The position numbers and the translations under genes were made by a program. From Phoenix dactylifera (taxonomy: Eukaryota > Streptophyta > Magnoliopsida > Arecales > Arecaceae): 64,000 nt of DNA. Shown piece by piece: positions 22,801-35,290 of the stretch. The notes below the pieces were generated by a model. That model searched no databases. It was not told the DNA's origin and saw only the letters and a program-made list of their open reading frames with translations. Position 1 is the stretch's first letter, and each line of letters begins with the position of its first letter. The DNA lies in NCBI RefSeq assembly GCF_009389715.1, contig NW_024067666.1, positions 2,397,001 through 2,461,000 on the forward strand, in the 5' to 3' direction.

Positions 22801-25800
22801 ATCAGTTTGATATTGCGCTTGTGAATATCGCAGTTCATGGAGTTCGATTAGTATTTGATGTCTGGGAAGGATCTCAAGCAGTATTCTGACAACTGACTTG
22901 ATATTGTTCATATGAGAGTTCCTGTCGTCTTATTAGCTGGCCACCTAAAATAATCATGGTCCATTTTCTATTATCTAAATTTGCAGATAGAGACTCAGGT
23001 TCATGTACATTTGCTGTGTTTTCTTACATTATACTTAACTGTATAAGACAAGTATATACATTGGAAGGCCTATGTTTTGCATAAAGTCGCCTTTGGCAAG
23101 AAACTCAGCATCGATCAAGATGATTTTTATCAAGTCAAGAGGTAGATCTCATTGGTCACCAGTTTGATCCATAATGACCAACTTCACAGCCAACGAAGCT
23201 TGCTGGTAATAGATTTTCCTGTCTTCTTCAACTTGTTCACTGGCTGTATCTGTGACCCAGTGCTTCAGGTGCTTGTACAAGTGACACCTCAGCTGGCTTC
23301 TTTTATTTTTCTAGCTTTGGGTCCAAATGACATATTTTGATGATAATACATGATTTGCTATCTTTGTCATGGAGGAATCGAAGCTTGAAAAGGAAAGTGC
23401 AGGAAAAGAAATGAGAATGCATGAACTTAGCTATAAAAAATGAACATAATCTGAAGTAGCGAAATTTTCATATATGCATTTCTGTGACTTTTAGGTACTC
23501 CTTTCCTTTTTTCTTTCTTCGCAATGTCAAACTTCCTGGTCCTTACTCAAGATCATAGTTGGATCCTCTAATTTATCATTTTGTTCACAGTAACTTTAGT
23601 GGAACACTGCAGTAATTGAGGTCCTCGTTTCATTAGTAAAGCAGACTAGTCTATGCTCTTATGAGAATCAATTTGTTTACAATACTGGGCTGTATGAGTA
23701 TCAATTTCATTAGTGTATTTACATATTTGGAAGGGGATTTATGGTTCACCATTTCATTGCACCATGAGCTTGGCAATCAGGAGGTATATGTGGAAAAAAT
23801 CCAAGACCTCTTGAAGATATAGTTGTTGGGCTGTTGCTGTTTTTAAATGACTTTTGATAAAACTATGACTGACAGTATTACCTAGTGAAATTATATGCCC
23901 TGTACCGAGCATTTGCATGAACAATGGGCAATATTTTTAAGAGTCTAGGTTAGATTTTATCTTAATCGATATTAAGTTCCTTCCCTTGGATGAAATTTAG
24001 TAATCTCTTCTGGCCAACCTATATGTGCTGCAGATTGTTGACTCCAATTCTAAATTCAATATGAAAATTGGAAAAAAAGGAGGTCAGCTGTACTGATTAG
24101 GTTCTTTCCTTTTGGTTTTTTCCCAAGGTTGCATTTGTATTGCTTTAAGGCAATGTTCAATTCTAAATGTATTTGGCCCGTTGATCTAGTATGAACCTCA
24201 TCCGTTATTACGTTGTTGCACGATCTTGACCTCCTTGCATACAATGGGTTAACTTCTTTGCTGGTCTGACCTATATATTCTTGGTTCAATATTGTTCTTC
24301 ACATCTATAGGCAAGTTTTTGTGATTTTCTTGTTTCTGCTTTTCCTTTGTGCAAGATGGATAGTGGTGCTATTTAAGCTTTATCACTGCATATCTTTTGA
24401 AATTCTTGCTAATGTTTTTCCTTGTTGATATAGAAAGAGGCCATATATGGGCTGACAGAAGTTTCAAGGGATGAAATCCGAAATGCACGTCTTATTGCAA
24501 ACCCTGGATGTTATCCAACATCCATCCAACTTCCTCTCATTCCATTGATCAAGGTTTGAACTATATAACATATCATTGTAGTGAACATATATTGGTTTTA
24601 ATCCAACAGGTAGCAGAATTAGACTCACAGATCTGCAAATAAGAACTGTTAGCTTTCCAACTGCCATTTTGCCCTAGCTTTCAAATAGATTTAAAAAGTA
24701 GCACAATAGTTTTCATTGGAACAGAAGATGGAAAGGTATGATAAAAAAAAATCTGTTCCTTAAAATTTGAACTAATACCTATTAGATCTATATAAAAATA
24801 AAGTTCTCATTATATCCTTGGACATTCCCCTCTTCCTTACTGCACTCGAGCCCCTTTTCTTACTGGAACCTCCTCAAACATTTTGCACTTGCCCATTTTA
24901 TTAGGTTTTTGATTATATTTATCTATTAAATGTTACATTATATAAATTTTACTATTAAACATATCCAAAATCTAATTTAGATGAACTTTTATCCAGAACA
25001 ATTCAAAGTGAATGATTAGATTAACATTAATAAATTTGTAACCGGAGTATCAATCATCGGTTAAGGTTTTTTAATTCTGCATTTGAAATGCTACATTTTT
25101 CAGAGGTCTAGGCATTTGATATATTTTTAAATTTTGCTTGATGTACAGGCTCACCTGATAGAACTGACAAATATCATTATTGATGCAAAGTCTGGTGTCA
25201 GTGGAGCAGGTTCAAATACATCATGGTTTCTCAAACTTATGTTCTTAAACCAATAAACGAAACTTGTCAGCTGCAAAATGTAGATGTTTCAGCATCATTT
25301 TAGCAGAATATAATATTGGATGTCATACAGGACGTGGAGCCAAGGAGGCAAACCTTTACACTGAAATTTCTGAAGGCATTCATTCTTATGGACTTACCAA
25401 GCATCGCCATGGTATTTTATTTGCTGTGTTTTTTTCGTATTTGGATTTTTCAGAGCCTTCACTTTGATCATTCTTGTCATGTGCATCATTTATCAATAAA
25501 TATTTTGTACAAGCAATTTTTTTTTGCCATTTTCTTTGACAGTTTTCCAGTTTTGTCACATCATATGGTGAAAATGATAATTAATTTAACCTATCATCTA
25601 ATAAATTCCATACATGAAAAAGATGCATATTTTGATGTAATAGATGCACATAGAGAATTATTGTTAATGGATGGAGAACTGAAGGCTTCATTACTAATGA
25701 TGTAACTATAGAATGGGAAAGTTATGATTAAGGATCTTAGTTACTGAAATTTTGAAATTAGAAAAAGCAAAATGTTGGGAGAAGCTCTCAGATATGCATA

Positions 25801-28800
25801 AATAAGGACAATTATGAGGCTGCACTGGCTTTAAATTATATCTAAAGTCACTTTTAGAGGTTATTGGCCACGATAATGGAATTTAGCACAAGCGAGCAAT
25901 TTCCAATAATTATCTTGACCTTATATCAAGGTGTAGCATTAAGTTTTATTTTACTTGTATAGGCAAATATTAAAAATATTTCAAAAGGAGAGTTTTGAAA
26001 AAAGATTAGTGTTATTTGCAAATCCAATTTGGATTTTTGAGAGCATAACGGAATGCTAAATTGGTATTGTGAAGGAGCGTTTTTGATTTGGTGCGTGTGC
26101 GCGTGCACATTTGGGTGATCGTATGTGCATGCCTGTGTTTGTGTATTGAATAGCTAAGCAAATGGTAATTATAGTTGTTCAAATTGAAATGAACTAATGT
26201 TAAATAGCTAGAAGAAGAAGGTTCCACACTTCTTGTATGCAATCTGGTTGCAGCCTATAATCTGTAAAAGCTGCTAGTGCAAAGTTTATAGGTACAATAT
26301 ACATGCTTATGGTAATGACTTAGTAGGTTCCCCCCCTTCTTTCCTTCTTTTATTTTAAAATTTTTTGGCAGCCCTCCTGATTATGAATGGAAAGATCTGA
26401 ATTTTAATATTCTGGTGTATAAATTTTGCCTTTCTTCATTTGAATCATGGGATTTATGACTTTAAAAGCACCAATGCTGTTTTGCTTTTGCTTTTGGATT
26501 TAGATGGGGGTGCCATACTTCTCCTTTTATTATTGCAGTTCCGGAAATCGAACAAGGACTGTCTGATGCTTCACATTCTAAAGTCACAGTTAGCTTCACT
26601 CCTCATCTGATGCCTATGGTAAACGTTCAACTCGGTTATTACGTATATTGTTGAAGTCAATCTTAATTTTTATTGTTATACTCCTTTCAATGTCAATATT
26701 AGCAAGTTCAGTTGTTGACCTGGCATGTACATCTTCAACAGAGCCGTGGAATGCAGTCAACTATATACGTCCAAATGGCACCTGGGGTGACTATTGAGGA
26801 CTTGTACCAACAACTGAAGACTACTTATGAGGTATGTCCATCATCATCTGATAGGAATGTGGCTTTTTTACTGTCACTATTTGAATATTCACTCTCAGCC
26901 AGTTATTCTTCATGTATGTTTAGAATCATAATCAACTGTATTTTTAATATGTTATATTGCTAGAAGGCCCTGATGTGTAAACATGAGATTTTTAGCTATG
27001 ATAATATTTATTTTTTAATAGTTAATTTTTTTGAATGGGGATGCCCAACAAAAATCAGGGTGAGAGCATGATGGATCCCAGGTCGCTAGTATCCAATACT
27101 GAGTGACTTTACCAATCGACCAGTAGGCACCCTCTTTGGAATGGTCAATTTGATATGCAGTTACCGTATATGTCAACAAAGAATCATACACCATTGTCAA
27201 GTATATCACTCTTCATGGGGCATGAAGCCAAACCAACTAGCCTAAGTTTATGAGCAATTGGTTTTTAATAACCATCTTATGGAACATTATTGTAGCTTCT
27301 TTTTACCTGGAATAGGAATCATATTTCATCAATCATTGAATATTGACCATCTGATTAGTTATCTCCAAGTCTCTGTAGCAAGAAACTTCTATTGGGGGTG
27401 CTGCGCTGGCTTCAAAATATCTGGAAACTTGTATATGAACCCACTTCGTAAGCATTTTCTTAAATCTTTTTGAGAGATCCACTTCCCCATTCTTGCATCA
27501 GAATCAGCTCCTGCTGTCGCTTTAGATAACTAAGGTCCAAGTTGGTCAACAGGATGTTTGAATTGTGTTTATAGGGTTGGGTTGATTAGAGATGCATGGA
27601 AAGAGGGGTTAAGGTAATAGAGGAAGCAGAATATTGGTGTTATAGGAAGATGAATGGATGACTAGGTTGTTGAAGTTGAAGTCTAGGATGTGAGTGCTCT
27701 ATAATTAATGACTCAAACATAATGGAGGTGGGTATGTGAGGGAGGATAGTGGCTGAAGTTTTGGCTGGAGATATTTTTTATGATAAGAGAGTAAGATGGT
27801 GTTCACACGGGTAGGATATCGAAATGGGAAGGGAGATATGATAAGACTGCTGAGGAATGGGTAACAGACAAACACACTATCATACCTTAGGTATTTGCTC
27901 ATTCTTATCTAATGCTTCTTAAGGCCCTCTTCTTTATTCTTCCTGGTTTTACCATCTTATTCATGATCATCATATTTGATATTCTATCTTCTATGTGGAG
28001 ACACTCCTCATTCCTCAACACTTAGATCCGTACATCTGCTGTACTCAAATCCTTATAAAATTTTCCTGTAAGTTTGTGGTTTTTCAATGATTGCAAAATG
28101 TTCTAGAGGTCTTTATGCTCTGGTTGTATTTGAGAAAAATTTCAGTGTTTTCTCTTTTTGAGAATACTAGTTGTCAGTCTTTCATAGTTACACAATGTGC
28201 AACTGTGGTCATGAAAATGATCTGTTCAAGGAAACTTTAAGCCTCAAACTTTGTGCATCCACCTTAAAAAATATTCATGGTCAACTTGAATATGAGAGAG
28301 TTTATTTTGGTCAGTCTAAAATAAAAATGTTTACATTGCAATACTTAATTTCTATATAACATTTATGCATTCGTAGTCTAATGAATGAACACTAGATCTT
28401 TGGACTTACAGGATATACTTTCTTTTGATGTATCTCGCATGTATGCAGGAAAGATTTAACTGTGGCGGTTGCGCCATTCTATAATCAAAAGAAAAAACAG
28501 ATCTTCTATAAATAAACATACTTTTTAGCTTCTTCTTGGTTAACAAAGTAGAGTGAACGTATGACATGTGCAAAAGTAGTAGAAGCTTTTAAATTGACCT
28601 CTATAGAAACTTGTTGCTAGAGGAAACTTTCTAGTCTTTTGATAAATAATTAATTTGCTTGCAGTATGCCTAATTCAATTTTTTTCTCATTTGCTACAAT
28701 ATAATAACTCTTGGTAAATAATTATTTAAATTATACTTGAGAAAACTGTGTTTGAAAATTACTGAGTCTTTAAGTTGATATATGTAGGTTTATTCTTGAC

Positions 28801-29985
28801 GAACATTGCATCATACAGTTGTACAAATGTACATATGATGTTTGATACACAGAAATACATCTGTGCATATATTTAAATGCAACAAGAAGATTCTTAGATG
28901 TTCTTTCATCTCTCTTTCTAGACAATGTTCTAGAGAGAGAAAAACAGAGGGAAGTGAATTATCCAAACAAGGGAATGAAATTATGATTTTCTTATCTATA
29001 TGTTCTACCTGTTATAAAAGTGCTTTTCTGGTGGCTACTTAGTCTCAAGAATCTGTCAACTAGTTTAGTGATGGCTGATAAATTGCCTTGCTTATTAGAG
29101 AGACAGGTCAAGTGTCTGTGAGACATGATTGTACTTGTTTGCTTGTTCTGTTTTAGGAGCCTACAGAAAACCTATTATGTTTCATTTCAGTTTGATTTTT
29201 CTTAAATAGATGGTATATCTTCTTATAAAAAACTGGCTTGGCATGTGTGATGCCCATGCAAGGAAGCATGGACATCTGTGATATAGCATCTAATTAAAAT
29301 TTTCTTTGTTCCATAATTTATGCTGCTTGATATGTGGACTACCACTTTTGGGAGGTACAGTTCTCTTGCTTCCATCCCCTTGGGTAAGAATTGTAGATAG
29401 TGGGGCATATTAGTAAACATGAGAGGCCAGATGACAAGTGCAAGCTTTGATGCTAATATTGGAGATATAGTAGGAATGGCTAGCATCGTTGCCAATAATA
29501 ACAACTGATTGGTTTGTAATATCTCAACATCTCATGTTGACCACATGTATGATTTTTTTAGTATTCTTGAAAAGTAGTAGCTATATCTTTTTCTTTCCCT
29601 CTCATTGCTTGATGATTCTCTCTCTTCCAGGGCGAAGAATTCGTTAAATTGTTGGGGAAGGGTTCTGTCCCTCACACACGTCATGTCCGGGGGTCGAACT
29701 ACTGTTTCATGAATGTCTTCCAAGATCGAATTCCAGGGAGAGCAATTATAATTTCTGCCGTATGTGCTGTCATCGATCTTCTTGCCTACTACATTTTTAA
29801 ACAACAAATTGTTTATTAGCCATTTTTTGTAAAAGTTGTGATGCCACATGCACTAAATGCTGTTCTTCACTATGCAGATTGACAACTTAGTAAAAGGAGC
29901 ATCTGGTCAAGCCATACAGAACCTTAATTTGATGATGGGATTTGCCGAGAACATGGGGCTCCAGTACCAGCCACTGTTTCCTTAA
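19877..29985 (+). CDS. N-acetyl-gamma-glutamyl-phosphate reductase, plastid, 403 aa
   Basis: Thirteen exons: 19877-19930, 20020-20190, 21395-21502, 21964-22050, 22183-22233, 22349-22420, 24434-24553, 25149-25209, 25331-25411, 26539-26618, 26742-26831, 29631-29759, 29878-29985. They join in frame to 403 codons plus stop. The enzyme makes N-acetylglutamate semialdehyde with NADPH, the third step of arginine synthesis, in plastids. Residues 1 to about 50 form a Ser/Arg/Val-rich transit peptide. The NADP-binding start is [15 protein letters not shown] (to E75). The catalytic Cys is C207 in NPGCYPT, and the conserved His is in KHRHVPEIEQ (H266/H268). Length and termini fit plant homologues. All introns are GT-AG except intron 2, which begins GC at 20191. 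Start chosen as the first ATG after the TATA box. Confidence 0.96.
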
Positions 29986-31063
29986 TGTAAACAGAGGCAA
30001 ATCATCGGGCTATTCTATATCTTCGTCCCATAGTTATTTTTGTATTTTAACTAAGTAGAGATTCTGGACCTCAATGCTCAGCTTCACCTATAAACTCATT
30101 TTTATTTGAATGACATTGCAGGAGATGGTCAAGGGCTATCAGCCTGGCTTCAAGTTAGGTGCTTGCAAGCCTGCTAACATTGCAGGCAGGTGATAAGCAA
30201 TGGATTTTCTTGCTGGTGTTGCATCAATTTTGAAGTAATCTTCTTTGCCCGTAGCATGTGATGTAATTTTAAGTTACCAAATGTAACATGGTAAATTAAT
30301 AACTAGTAAATATGTACCAGCTGAAAAATTGCCATTGGATGAAAGAATAAAATTTGGTTGACTAGTGCAACCAATTATGCTTGCTGTTTTTTCTAGGCTG
30401 ATGCATTGCCTGTGAAAATTATTGATTGGAGATGCCAAGGTAGAGTGGAGAAGAGCTTCCTGCAATTGTATTTTCAAAATCAATATTTGCAGTTCATAAA
30501 AGAAACCGTCGATGCGGGTTGCTTCTCTTTGTTCCCATCCTCTCCAAGCTCCATGGCTTGCAAGGTATTGCGCATTAGTCTATAATTCTTGCACACGCTC
30601 GATATCTAATCTTCTATTTCTATTATACAGCAAAAAAAATTTTAAGCTGGCAATGTGAGGCTGGCATCCATTACATAAGCTGGTGGCTCGCATGGACACT
30701 TATTTCTGATGTCTTCATCCGATTGTCTGTGAATAAAAGGGCATTAGATTGAGTGTATAGAGTGCTTTTCCTGAGTTTTTTTTGTTCTTTTGGTAGAACA
30801 TCGAGAATCAACTCAAATATAGTATGGAGCTAACTTTATAATCTAGAGGAAAGAAAAGACTACCTTTATAAGCTACAAGAAAAGTTGTATTCAAATGCAG
30901 TTAACTTGAGGACATGAGAAGCAAATGGCAATCCTGCAATCAAAGGACATGAAATGTTATAATCTAGAGTTAACTTTGCCACACGAGCATGACAACTTAT
31001 CCTTGTCAATACTTCCCAGTGCCACCTCGGCTTAAAATCAATAAATAAACAAAAGTGAGTCGC
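29986..31063. other. 3' UTR and intergenic sequence
   Basis: The transcript 3' end probably lies in 30100-30360. I see no further reading frame. AT-rich. Confidence 0.45.
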
Positions 31064-31445
31064 CCAGTTATATTCACAAAATGGTTACAAGATTCGAAAT
31101 TAAAACCGGCGATGCATAGTTTTATGAGTGAAATATACAAGTATAGTTGATTTAATTTTATTTCTAGATTATGAATTGCAGCGTTCTTAGAGATGTTACA
31201 TTCGAATCTATATTTAGATTATGGTTTTACAGTTGGTATTATATTTGTCTGCCTATTTCACAAAATGGTTTCAAAATTCCAAATTAAAATAGGCTATGTA
31301 TAACTTTTTTGAGTAAAACATACCTAGTATATTTTAATTTAGCTTTATTTCTAGATTGTGAAATGCAGGGTGCCTAGAGATGTTACATTTGAATCTAAAT
31401 TTACTATGTGGTTTTACGGTTAGTGTTATGTTTGTCTGCCTATTT
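31064..31445. repeat. Tandem duplication of about 190 bp
   Basis: Copies at about 31064-31254 and 31255-31445 share TTCACAAAATGGTT, TTTATTTCTAGATT, CTAGAGATGTTACATT-like words, and end with GTTTGTCTGCCTATTTC. They are diverged by roughly one base in eight. No coding content. Confidence 0.7.
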
Positions 31446-31959
31446 CTCATTGTCATCAGCTGGAGTCAAAAGAATGTTAGTATAATACTTTGGTCGAACT
31501 TAGCTTGAAAAGTACCATTATTATGTTCTTAATCTCTGACAAAGCTTTCTCAACTTAAAGTTATGCTTTTTAAATCCTGTCAAAATGATAACTTCTGATC
31601 GTTCTTCTCACTGTTCCATCTTCCCTATTGCTGCTTAGTATTAGAGCAAAAAAAAAAAAAAGGCCTTTCATAAAAAAAAAAGGAGTGCTTTAAGCCACAA
31701 TTGAGTGTTCTTGCCTTGTGTATGGGTCCACCAAAATGTGGCGCTATTCAGTGGCTACCGTCACCCCTGCGTAACGCTGGGGCCTTCATGGAGACCAAGT
31801 GATTGTTGCCCACAAGTTTGAACCTAATCAAGTGATTCATCTTGCACTTGGTTTAGCACATGAGTTTCTCATCAATGTTAAGGACACATCACATTAGAGC
31901 CTTTCTTCCTAACCTTTGTGCTCTAAGAGAGTGCTCTCCATCTCTTGAACTCCCCCTCA

Positions 31960-32440
31960 ACCCAATTGTATTAATCTCAACTTTGATAGCTCATCTAAAA
32001 GTAATGGCATTGGAGGTGCTAGACATATAATCTGGCACAACAATGAAGTAACAATGAAGTTGAAGCTTGGAATTTACAAGTAAATTGATGCTAATGGCAG
32101 AGTTGTTCACAGCATGGTTGGGTGTTAGGAGAGTTGCTACTTTCACTTGGGCTCATAGAATTTGGATGAAGGAGATTCACAAATGATGGAAACACCTCTG
32201 CATCTACGGGATCCAAAAGCTAATGTCTTGTTTCCCTTCACATTAGTTTTTTCACATTCTTCGTCAGGAGAATGGTCCAGCTGATTGGGTAGCCAACTTG
32301 GGATCAAGATTATTTCGACAGCAGTATTGGATACCAACTTTCTTGGTGAACTTTTGTATTTGATGCATGCCAGTGCAAGGGGATAGGGAGTAATCGTCAT
32401 CTCCATTTTATTTTTGTTTAGGGGCTCTGCTCCTTATTTT
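31960..32440 (+). mobile_element. Decayed LINE 3' end (RNase H remnant)
   Basis: The plus strand reads NFDSSSKSNGIGGARHIIW near 31978, the start of an L1-type RNase H domain. After a degraded middle it continues as HILRQENGPADWVANLGS near 32255, the conserved C-terminal end of the same domain. Stops and frameshifts interrupt it. An A-rich end occurs near 32440. No upstream reverse transcriptase remains. It is a different copy, more decayed than the LINE at 4590-5829. Confidence 0.65.
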
Positions 32441-35256
32441 CTTAAAAAAAGAGGAAAAAGTAGGCATAGAAGGTGTCTTTATACCATGGAATAGCTTATA
32501 AAAGTTTTTCTTTGGACTAGTTATGCCTGTCGTAAGGAAGTCTGAGTGGTCTATTTATTCTTTATTTATGTCTCCTTCCCAAATGTTGTTTGGCGGGCAG
32601 AATTATTCAAAGCTTTATTCCTACTTTATGCCTAAGATAAATATGGCCTAAGTTATTTGGTAAGCACAAGGCTTTACTTTATTATCCCATTAATGTTGCT
32701 TAGAGATTTTCTATGATCTTACTTTTACTAAGTTTACTTGATTTATCACCATAAATGCTTTGCTTTATTCTCCCATGGATGCTACTTACAGGTCTTCTAT
32801 AGAATATCTTTTAGCAAATTACTTGCACTACCACCTTAGTATGAAATAGTTGGTCGCACAAAATGCTCTGATAAGCATAAGACTTAACTTATCTTCACCT
32901 ATTAGTGCTACTTAGAGATTTTCTATATATTATCCTCCTTTTAGCGAATTTACTTGAATTATCATCTCCATCTAAAATGCTTCGTTGCACGAAATATTGT
33001 ATGCCTAGTTAATTGACAAGCATTCTTGTGTCTGACCATTGCCAACTCATTGGGCAAGGAGTGAGCAAATTGGTTGCGATTCTATATGTGAGGTGAAGAC
33101 AAGTGATAAGTACACTCCTTTTTAAGATGTAAGAATTCTTTTAATCTATCTCCCTTCACATTAACTCGAGGCTTGAGTTGTAATCAAAAAAAAAAAAGAC
33201 CGATAAACTAGATACTTGAGCACATAAATTGAAAACAAAAGTGGACCTATGAATACTTGTTAGATTTGGAATGTAAAACGTGGAAAGTTTTTGCATCATT
33301 TTCATGAATAACCACCTAAATGATCAAACTTCTTTCTCCCATGACATCATAGATTTATATATATCGCCCATCTATTTCACTATTCGCCAACTTTCTTCTC
33401 TAAATATCATGTATCATTACAAATCAAGATACTGTCCCTGGATCATGGCATGCGGAATGCCAGCGCATCAATGTCATGAATCATGATAGATGTGATGTCA
33501 CAACCTAGAAATCATCATTCCCATGATCGTTTGTTCCCCCACTTCCATCCATCCATCCATGATGTTATCATTCAACAAGGAATTGGGTAGGATTATTGAA
33601 GTGGGAATCCGGGGAATTATTGCAACGCTACAGGACAGCAAGCACTGTGGTGGGACCTCGGTCATCTCCCTCTGGCCCCACCACCCCCTTATATTCTCTC
33701 TTGGATCGTAGAGCCAACGACCGCTTTGGATTGCCTTGAAAATTCCCATGCAGGCTGTCGCCACCGGTACGTGTCATATCGCCGTCTCATCAATGTCGAC
33801 ATATCGCCACCTCGGAATCTCTTGTTCTAAGTGTGGACCGTCCTGGGGCTCAATAGCCGTAGGTCGAGCCCGGAACTCTTGAGTCGAACCCGGATCCGCT
33901 ACGGTATCTCTTTTACGCATGCAGTTGTATGATGCCTGAATAGCTACCACATCATCTAGTTGAAAAGATAGACAGCAATCTTTATATATATCATCATATT
34001 GAGATTCTAAGACAGCAATTTATTGAGATAAGCAATAATTGTTCGTCTCATTAGATAAGTGATACGGCTAAGCACCTGCAACTGTGAAACAAATACCTCT
34101 TAATCTCATTAGCCCACCCAATATTACGGGCTCAAACACCAAAGGGGATTGGGATGGATGTAATAGAGTGATGGAAAATGAAAAATTAAAATTTTAAGTA
34201 AAAGACTCCTCGTGCGTGAGTGATGTTCTCAATTTCAATGATCGTCTTTAATTTGGTTGTTTTATGTTTGTATCTAATTGGAAGGAGTTTCTGTCTCCAA
34301 CCATATTTCGATGATCTTACTCCCCGAGCAATTGGCACCTACCATCTTTAGTTTCATATTAAGTTGGTTATCCAATGCGCTGGATCTGACTTGTCCTAGT
34401 TAAGTGTGCCTTCTTTTGATTTTATATATTGAAAAATGCGGTTTATTCTTTTTTTGCTAAATATTTACTTTTTTTACTTTTTGAGGCTTGCTAAGTTGAA
34501 CCATATGACACCCTTGACTATAATAAACTTAAGAGAATTTCGACGTTAGTTTACAATATCTGTATTGATTTGAACAAGTTCTTAATTATCTAATTATTCT
34601 ATGCTTACGGCCACTAGGATCATTGGGTAATGAGACCACCTCGTGGATTATTGGAATTAAGAACATGTTATGCGCGCCATGATGTCACATTCCAGGGAAG
34701 ATTCTTAATGCTTCTCATTTCTTTTATGGATATAGTTCAGAGAGCCCGAAACTGATTCACACAATCAGAGGAGATGGAAATTAACTGAAGTGGAGCGATT
34801 AAACAAATGCTGAACAAGATCTTCATATCGGAGTGGTGTCGTAGCGAGGTTTCTTTGTTCCCTTCTCCAGAAGGACGCCTTTATTAATCTAGCTAGCATC
34901 GGTCTCTGTGCTTGGTTTGAAGCACCAATCTCGGTCATGAGGTTCTCTCCGCCAAATCCATCATTGCTCCATCTTCTGCGAGCTGTTTCTTTTCTTGTCC
35001 CGGCCAATGGCAGCCCTTGCACATGCCGGCTGTGGCCTGGGGCATGATTTCGCGGCCATCCTGTCAGGAAAACCTCCATTGGAGTCGTCGCCAGTTATCT
35101 CTTCTGGCCATCTTGATTGAAGTGGACCCTCACTAGGAGGAGGAGCTCACTAGCCTCCACATTCTTCCTTTCAAGGGGAGCTACCGCCCTGCCAATTTTA
35201 GCACAAGGTGTGGGCCACACAGTAATCAACCAATATCATTGTTTTCATATGGAGAG

Positions 35257-35290
<34 letters not shown>

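Noticed and set aside
22686-22889. Small frames within introns of the reductase gene as possible nested genes
   Set aside because: They are short, AT-rich, lack motifs and lie inside well-supported introns.
34765-35079. 104-codon minus-strand frame
   Set aside because: No recognisable domain, no splice or promoter context and no similarity I can name; expected by chance at this size.
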